A DNA stretch of 64,000 bases. It comes from Deltaproteobacteria bacterium. Its GTDB lineage: Bacteria; Desulfobacterota; GWC2-55-46; UBA9637. Each line of letters opens with the position of its first letter. Positions within the stretch are counted from its first letter, which is position 1. A model generated the notes under the pieces. It was not told the DNA's origin and did not search any database. It was given only the letters and a program-made list of their open reading frames with translations. The position numbers and the translations under genes are program-made. The DNA lies in assembly GCA_030690165.1 (NCBI GenBank), contig JAUYHF010000042.1, positions 1 to 64,000 of the forward strand, read 5' to 3'. This document shows positions 59,200-64,000 of this stretch, piece by piece.

Positions 59200-60195
59200 A
59201 TGCTCAATCAGCCCAACATATCCCTTCCCCCCGGCGTAAAGGACAGTCTGCCGGATGAGGCAGAAAAGATAGAGCGTATAGAGGAATGTATTCTGAAAGT
59301 TCTGGAAAGATGCGGGTTTAAAAGGGTAATAACGCCATTCCTTGAATACCTTGATGTGCTTTCCATAGGGCTTGGAGATGATTTAAAGGAGAAGGTATTT
59401 AAATTTATAGACCCAACTTCAGGCAGGGTTGTTGCTGTCAGACCGGACATAACCCCCCAGGTAGCAAGGATTGTGGCTACGCGAATGAGGGATTATAAGC
59501 TGCCCCTCAGGATATGCTATAATGAAAAAGTTTTCAGGTATCAGGAACCGAGAAGCGGCAGGCCAAGAGAAATTCAGCAGATCGGGGCGGAACTTATAAC
59601 AAAAGAGTTGTCGCCAGGGGCAGATGCAGAGGTAATTATTATAGCGATCAATAGCCTTAAAGGTTTGGGGCTTAAAAATTTTAAGATAGATATTGGCGAG
59701 GCAGGTTTTGTCAGGGGTATGTTGAATACCACAATTCTGGATGATAAAGAAAAAGGCATGATAAAAGATGCCATAGCCCTGAAAGATGGTTCAGCATTGG
59801 AAGTAATATTAGACAGTCTAGGGGATAAAATAACAAACAAATATAAAAAGGTTCTGAAAACTATCCCATCTTTGTTTGGCGGTAAAGAGGTTCTGAAAAA
59901 GGCATCATCCATCGCAGAAGGCAGGCAGGCTAAAATGGCAGTGGCAAATCTTTCAAATATTTTAAAAATACTTGACACAAAAGGGTTTCAGAAATTTATA
60001 ACCTTTGACCTGGCAGAGATGCGGGGGTTTGATTACTATACGGGGATAGTTTTTGAGGGATTTGCTATGGGGCTTGGAAAATCGATTATGAGCGGCGGGA
60101 GATATGATAACCTTATGCAGAAATACGGCTATCCATGCGCCGCCATTGGTTTTGCCTTTGATGTAGAAAATATAGTTGCTGCTATGGCACATTAA
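59200..60195 (+). CDS. hisZ: ATP phosphoribosyltransferase regulatory subunit
   Basis: 331 residues. A histidyl-tRNA-synthetase-like catalytic core: P-P-G-V-K-D-S-L-P, V-R-P-D-I-T-P-Q-V-A-R, R-I-C-Y-N-E-K-V-F-R-Y and Q-I-G-A-E-L; class II motif 3 remnant is in S-G-G-R-Y-D-N-L. It lacks the anticodon-binding domain, as expected for HisZ. It would form the short-form ATP phosphoribosyltransferase with HisG, which is not here. Start codon directly follows a repeat, and no SD is visible. Confidence 0.85.
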   Translation: MLNQPNISLPPGVKDSLPDEAEKIERIEECILKVLERCGFKRVITPFLEYLDVLSIGLGDDLKEKVFKFIDPTSGRVVAVRPDITPQVARIVATRMRDYKLPLRICYNEKVFRYQEPRSGRPREIQQIGAELITKELSPGADAEVIIIAINSLKGLGLKNFKIDIGEAGFVRGMLNTTILDDKEKGMIKDAIALKDGSALEVILDSLGDKITNKYKKVLKTIPSLFGGKEVLKKASSIAEGRQAKMAVANLSNILKILDTKGFQKFITFDLAEMRGFDYYTGIVFEGFAMGLGKSIMSGGRYDNLMQKYGYPCAAIGFAFDVENIVAAMAH

Positions 60196-60219
60196 TCGTG
60201 CCAATGGGAGGGTGAATAA

Positions 60220-61515
<1,296 letters not shown>

Positions 61516-61516
61516 A

Positions 61517-61560
61517 AAACAGGTTAAGGTTAAGGCTAAGAGAAACCTCAACCTTTGTTT
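61517..61560. repeat. GGTTAAGG hexamer hairpin after purA
   Basis: AACAGGTTAAGGTTAAGG (61518-61535) faces CCTCAACCTTTGTTT (61546-61560). The unit is the same as at 59119-59199, so the hisZ-purA pair is flanked by related repeats. Confidence 0.75.
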
Positions 61561-61567
61561 TAATAAC

Positions 61568-61643
61568 GAGCCGCTAGCTCATCAGGTAGAGCAACGCCCT
61601 TTTAAGGCGTGGGTGCCGAGTTCGAGTCTCGGGCGGCTCACCA
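61568..61643 (+). tRNA. tRNA-Lys(TTT), CCA encoded
   Basis: Acceptor GAGCCGC/GCGGCTC, anticodon stem ACGCC/GGCGT, loop CTTTTAA with anticodon TTT, T-arm CCGAG-TTCGAGT-CTCGG, then A-CCA. 76 bases with all arms paired. Confidence 0.95.
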
Positions 61644-61644
61644 T

Positions 61645-61720
61645 GTCCCCATCGTCTAGAGGCCAAGGACATCGCCCTTTCACGGCGGTAACCCGGGTTC
61701 GAATCCCGGTGGGGACGCCA
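61645..61720 (+). tRNA. tRNA-Glu(TTC), CCA encoded
   Basis: Acceptor GTCCCCA/TGGGGAC, D-arm GTCTAGAGGCC.., anticodon stem TCGCC/GGCGG (one U-G), loop CTTTCAC with anticodon TTC, T-arm CCGGG-TTCGAAT-CCCGG, then G-CCA. One base separates it from the tRNA-Lys. Confidence 0.95.
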
Positions 61721-61727
61721 AGATTAT

Positions 61728-61755
61728 AAATCCCACAGATAGCTGTGGGATTTTT
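61728..61755 (+). terminator. Rho-independent terminator after the tRNA pair
   Basis: Stem AAATCCCACAG (61728-61738), loop ATAG, CTGTGGGATTT (61743-61753), with a T-run from 61751. Strong stem and tail. Confidence 0.9.
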
Positions 61756-61842
61756 ATTTGGGTGACAAGAATGTGCCTTGATCTGTCAATGGATCGAGCA
61801 AATGCCTCCTATCATCCCTTAATTATGACATTTTCAAAGTCT

Positions 61843-61903
61843 GGTTTACACAAACACACGGTTTACACAAACTATTGACTTGAAATCCGAAAGGTGTTAA
61901 TTT
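61843..61903 (+). promoter_or_regulatory. tolQ promoter with tandem activator-type repeats
   Basis: Two exact 13-bp copies of GGTTTACACAAAC (61843-61855, 61860-61872; period 17) end three bases before TTGACT (61875-61880), which is followed after 17 bases by TAATTT (61898-61903). The repeats lie where a transcription activator would bind, about -70 to -38. The rest of 61756-61942 holds nothing else. Confidence 0.55.
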
Positions 61904-61941
61904 TCTCATAAATCATTTGGTCAAGGAGGCAAAAGAATTTA

Positions 61942-62649
61942 ATGAATGTCCAGAACTTAAGCGGCAATATGCAGGGAGGTTTGTGGAGTATGATTTTGGG
62001 CGCAGGCATTATGGTAAAGTTTGTGCTTATCGTACTGCTTGCTTTTTCTGTTTTGTCGTGGGCAATAATTATATACAAATATCGCATCTTAAAGAAGATG
62101 GAAAAAGAATCAGGCGCATTTCTGGAATTTTTCTGGTATAAGAAACAGTTTTCCACGATATTTGCCGCTGCCGCAAATTACAGATTTACGCCGCTTGCAA
62201 GGCTTTTTGCCGCAGGTTATAACGAGCTTCTGCAGGCAAGGACGCAAAAAAAGGAGAATATCCAGTTTAGCATCGGCGAGACGGACAGTATCCAGAGGGC
62301 ATTAAAAAAGGCAATGTCCAATGAAATAAGTAGGATGGAGAAGGCTGTTTCATTTCTTGCCACCACAGGCAACACTGCGCCGTTCATCGGTCTTTTTGGC
62401 ACAGTGTGGGGCATAATGAATTCGTTCAGCGGCATAGGATTAAAAGGGTCGGCCAGCCTTGCGGTGGTTGCGCCCGGCATATCAGAGGCGCTTATTGCAA
62501 CAGCTATTGGCCTTGTTGCGGCCATACCTGCGGTGGTTGCGTATAATCATTTTGTAACAAGGATTAACAGGATGGCAATTGAGATGGAAAACTTTGCAGG
62601 CGATTTTTTAAATATTGTGGAAAGGGAGCTTGAAAGAGAAAGAAGATGA
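61942..62649 (+). CDS. tolQ: Tol-Pal proton-channel protein TolQ
   Basis: 235 residues with three membrane segments (about 15-40, 135-160, 172-195). The middle pair holds T-G-N-T-A-P-F-I-G-L-F-G-T-V-W-G-I-M and I-S-E-A-L-I-A-T-A-I-G-L, the MotA/TolQ/ExbB core with the key Thr. F-S-G-I-G is the TolQ variant. It powers outer-membrane constriction at division with TolR. AAGGAGG lies upstream of the ATG. Confidence 0.92.
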   Translation: MNVQNLSGNMQGGLWSMILGAGIMVKFVLIVLLAFSVLSWAIIIYKYRILKKMEKESGAFLEFFWYKKQFSTIFAAAANYRFTPLARLFAAGYNELLQARTQKKENIQFSIGETDSIQRALKKAMSNEISRMEKAVSFLATTGNTAPFIGLFGTVWGIMNSFSGIGLKGSASLAVVAPGISEALIATAIGLVAAIPAVVAYNHFVTRINRMAIEMENFAGDFLNIVERELERERR

Positions 62650-62656
62650 TAAAAAG

Positions 62657-62761
62657 ATGATTGCACAGATTAGAAAAACAAATTACACAGATTGCAGATA
62701 CGGCAAATTCAGTGTTATTAAATCTGTGTAATCGTATTTTAAAAATCTGTGTAATCTTGAC
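62657..62761. repeat. ACACAGATT palindrome between tolQ and tolR
   Basis: Left arm has GATTGCACAGATT and ATTACACAGATTGCAGAT (62657-62699); right arm has AATCTGTGTAATC twice (62720-62732 and 62745-62757). The units are complementary and fold to a long imperfect hairpin. It separates two genes that are otherwise usually coupled. Confidence 0.85.
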
Positions 62762-62770
62762 AAGGTAATT

Positions 62771-63196
62771 ATGATTGACCTTTCAAGGCCAAAACAGCGG
62801 ACTGTGCTGTCTCAGATAAATATTACACCATTTGTAGATGTAATGCTGGTTCTGCTCATTATATTTATGGTTACGGCGCCCATGCTTCAGGAAGGGCTGG
62901 ATGTAAGTCTGCCAAAGGTAAAGGCAGCCGGATTTTCATCAGAAGATGAGCCTTTGGTGATAACAATAAATAAAGAAGGCGCTATGTTCATAAACAAAAA
63001 TAAGATACCCATTTCTGATCTAAAAGAGAAATTAGAAAGGATTTATCAAACAAGGCAGTGGAAAGGGGACAAGATAGTTCTTTTAAAGGCAGATAAAGAG
63101 GTGTTTTATGGTAGTGTAGTTGCGGTAATGGCTGAGATAAGAAAGGCAGGCATAGAAAAGGTTGGCATGATGACAGAGCCTGTTGAGGAAAAGTAG
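62771..63196 (+). CDS. tolR: Tol-Pal protein TolR (ExbD/TolR family)
   Basis: 141 residues. One membrane helix near 22-40 with the catalytic Asp in N-I-T-P-F-V-D-V-M-L-V-L-L-I-I-F. The periplasmic domain includes I-T-I-N-K-E-G-A-M and D-K-I-V-L-L-K-A-D-K. Works with TolQ. AAGG lies just before the ATG. Confidence 0.93.
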   Translation: MIDLSRPKQRTVLSQINITPFVDVMLVLLIIFMVTAPMLQEGLDVSLPKVKAAGFSSEDEPLVITINKEGAMFINKNKIPISDLKEKLERIYQTRQWKGDKIVLLKADKEVFYGSVVAVMAEIRKAGIEKVGMMTEPVEEK

Positions 63197-64000
63197 GTGG
63201 CGGCCGGATGTTATAACGAGGAAGAACAACTTTCAGATTTCGGCTTCACAATAGCAATCTCTGTTTTTCTGCATATTGTTTTTATAGCCTTCATATTTTT
63301 GCTTGCCAACGATAGATCTACAATAAAAATTACAACGTCCATCTACACAGTTGACCTGATGTCGCCGGGGAAAACAGCAGTTTTCCCAGAGGCTCGGGCA
63401 AATGGTGAGGCCTTAAAAAAAGAGAGGCCTCAAACTGATGTTATTTCCAAATCGGTTCGACAGGCTAACGATAAGGATGTTTCAAGACCTGCTGTAAAAG
63501 AAAAGGCCATTGCCTTAAAAAAGGAGAAAGAGCTTTCCTTAGACGAGGCAATTAAAAAGATACAGAAACGGGTGGAAAAAAGAGAGGCAGAAGAGGCTGT
63601 AAACAAGACAATAGAGGAATTGCAAAATAAGCAGCTGGAAAAAAAGATTAAGGAAATCAGGGAGAAGGTTGTTCATAGGCAAGTTACTGTAAAGCCAATT
63701 AAAGAAAAGACGGAAGGCGTGGGGAAAATGCAACAAGGCAGCGCAGTGAAACGCATTGAAAAATCAGAGGAAAAACAGGGCACCGGTATAAATACAGGGA
63801 CAATGCAACAGGGCGTAGCAGCGAAAAACATTGAAGAGTTAGAGAAAAAATATTTTAAACTTGTAGAGGAGATAATCACCTCCAAATGGAATTATACCGG
63901 TGATTTAAAAGAAGGAGAAGTTGTTGTAATAACCGTAATCATAGATAAGACCGGACACCTTGTCAAAAGCTATGTTGAACAGTCATCTGCCAATTCGATA
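63197..64000 (+). CDS. tolA: TolA/TonB-like energy transducer, truncated by the window edge
   Basis: An open frame of 268 codons begins at GTG 63197, one base after the tolR TAG, with GAGG eight bases before. One transmembrane helix (I-A-I-S-V-F-L-H-I-V-F-I-A-F-I-F-L, about 19-37) has the His typical of TolA/TonB, followed by a periplasmic Lys/Glu-rich coiled coil (about 70-210), then the start of a TonB-C-like domain (Y-F-K-L-V-E-E-I-I-T-S-K-W-N-Y). The 3' end is outside. The two Q-Q-G units (M-Q-Q-G-S-A and M-Q-Q-G-V-A) look like a small internal repeat. Confidence 0.8.
   Translation, partial: MAAGCYNEEEQLSDFGFTIAISVFLHIVFIAFIFLLANDRSTIKITTSIYTVDLMSPGKTAVFPEARANGEALKKERPQTDVISKSVRQANDKDVSRPAVKEKAIALKKEKELSLDEAIKKIQKRVEKREAEEAVNKTIEELQNKQLEKKIKEIREKVVHRQVTVKPIKEKTEGVGKMQQGSAVKRIEKSEEKQGTGINTGTMQQGVAAKNIEELEKKYFKLVEEIITSKWNYTGDLKEGEVVVITVIIDKTGHLVKSYVEQSSANSI

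Overview
This 64-kb window is a chromosomal segment from a Gram-negative, probably anaerobic or micro-aerophilic, free-living bacterium. The evidence for a Gram-negative envelope is a Tol-Pal start (TolQ, TolR, a TonB/TolA-like protein), several lipoproteins with lipoboxes, and an outer-membrane beta-barrel with a C-terminal aromatic residue. DUF507 pairs, a PA2779-type protein, HisZ with PurA, FolE2, QueD, TIGR01212-type radical SAM and lysine 2,3-aminomutase together suggest Desulfobacterota/Nitrospirota or a neighbouring candidate phylum. I cannot place it more closely. The DNA is moderately AT-rich, except for one clearly GC-richer patch at about 34.1-36.3 kb.

Layout. 0-0.2 kb: tail of an IS transposase. 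0.27-5.5 kb: SurA-like lipoprotein, HAMP membrane protein and HExxH exoprotein, convergent with a very large DUF4388/TPR/ExeA-type ATPase. 5.7-11 kb: one co-directional run (MATE pump, macro domain, aspartase, radical SAM, M29 aminopeptidase) closed by a bidirectional hairpin terminator. 11-16.4 kb: small regulators, an FAD dehydrogenase, galT, a ferritin-like protein and fabI. 16.4-19.9 kb: restriction-modification remnant with one long nuclease-methylase gene and a truncated helicase partner. 20-25 kb: rnr, UbiB-like kinase, DUF445 and two DUF507 genes. 25-29.5 kb: PA2779-like protein, TPR lipoprotein, RodZ, GAF protein and a peptidase-MA-like protein. 29.5-33.8 kb (minus strand): greA, metH, a GerMN protein and murI. 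34-36.3 kb: a two-gene electron-transfer module (cytochrome-porin fusion plus diheme cytochrome c) inserted between murI and hisD. 36.3-42.5 kb: hisD, rsmE, an esterase, an exported Pcm and a spermidine-synthase-like membrane protein. 42.6-45.9 kb: a PTS EIIA/P-type ATPase fusion. 46-47.5 kb: MerR regulator with kamA. 47.7-53 kb: chaperone block dnaK, zinc-less J-protein and a Clp ATPase. 53-57 kb (minus): folE2, TPR lipoprotein, class III cyclase, queD, trmJ. 57.5-61.5 kb: serA, hisZ, purA. 61.57-61.76 kb: tRNA-Lys, tRNA-Glu and a terminator. 61.9-64 kb: tolQ, tolR and a tolA/tonB-like gene that runs off the end.

Most is housekeeping metabolism. Three things stand out. (1) The cytochrome-porin/diheme cytochrome pair has foreign base composition, a consensus promoter placed for leaderless transcription, and a visible junction with the hisD 3' end. 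It looks like an acquired outer-membrane electron-transfer module with Cyc2-like architecture. (2) A PTS EIIA-type domain is fused to a P-type ATPase whose membrane motifs are those of Na,K-ATPase (P2C) rather than SERCA. (3) A family of short-period (6-15 bp) repeats forms palindromes in many intergenic gaps, abuts start codons, and also sits in-frame inside metH (twice) and the P-type ATPase gene, at linkers.

All functional calls are by recognition of motifs and family resemblance. No database search was run.
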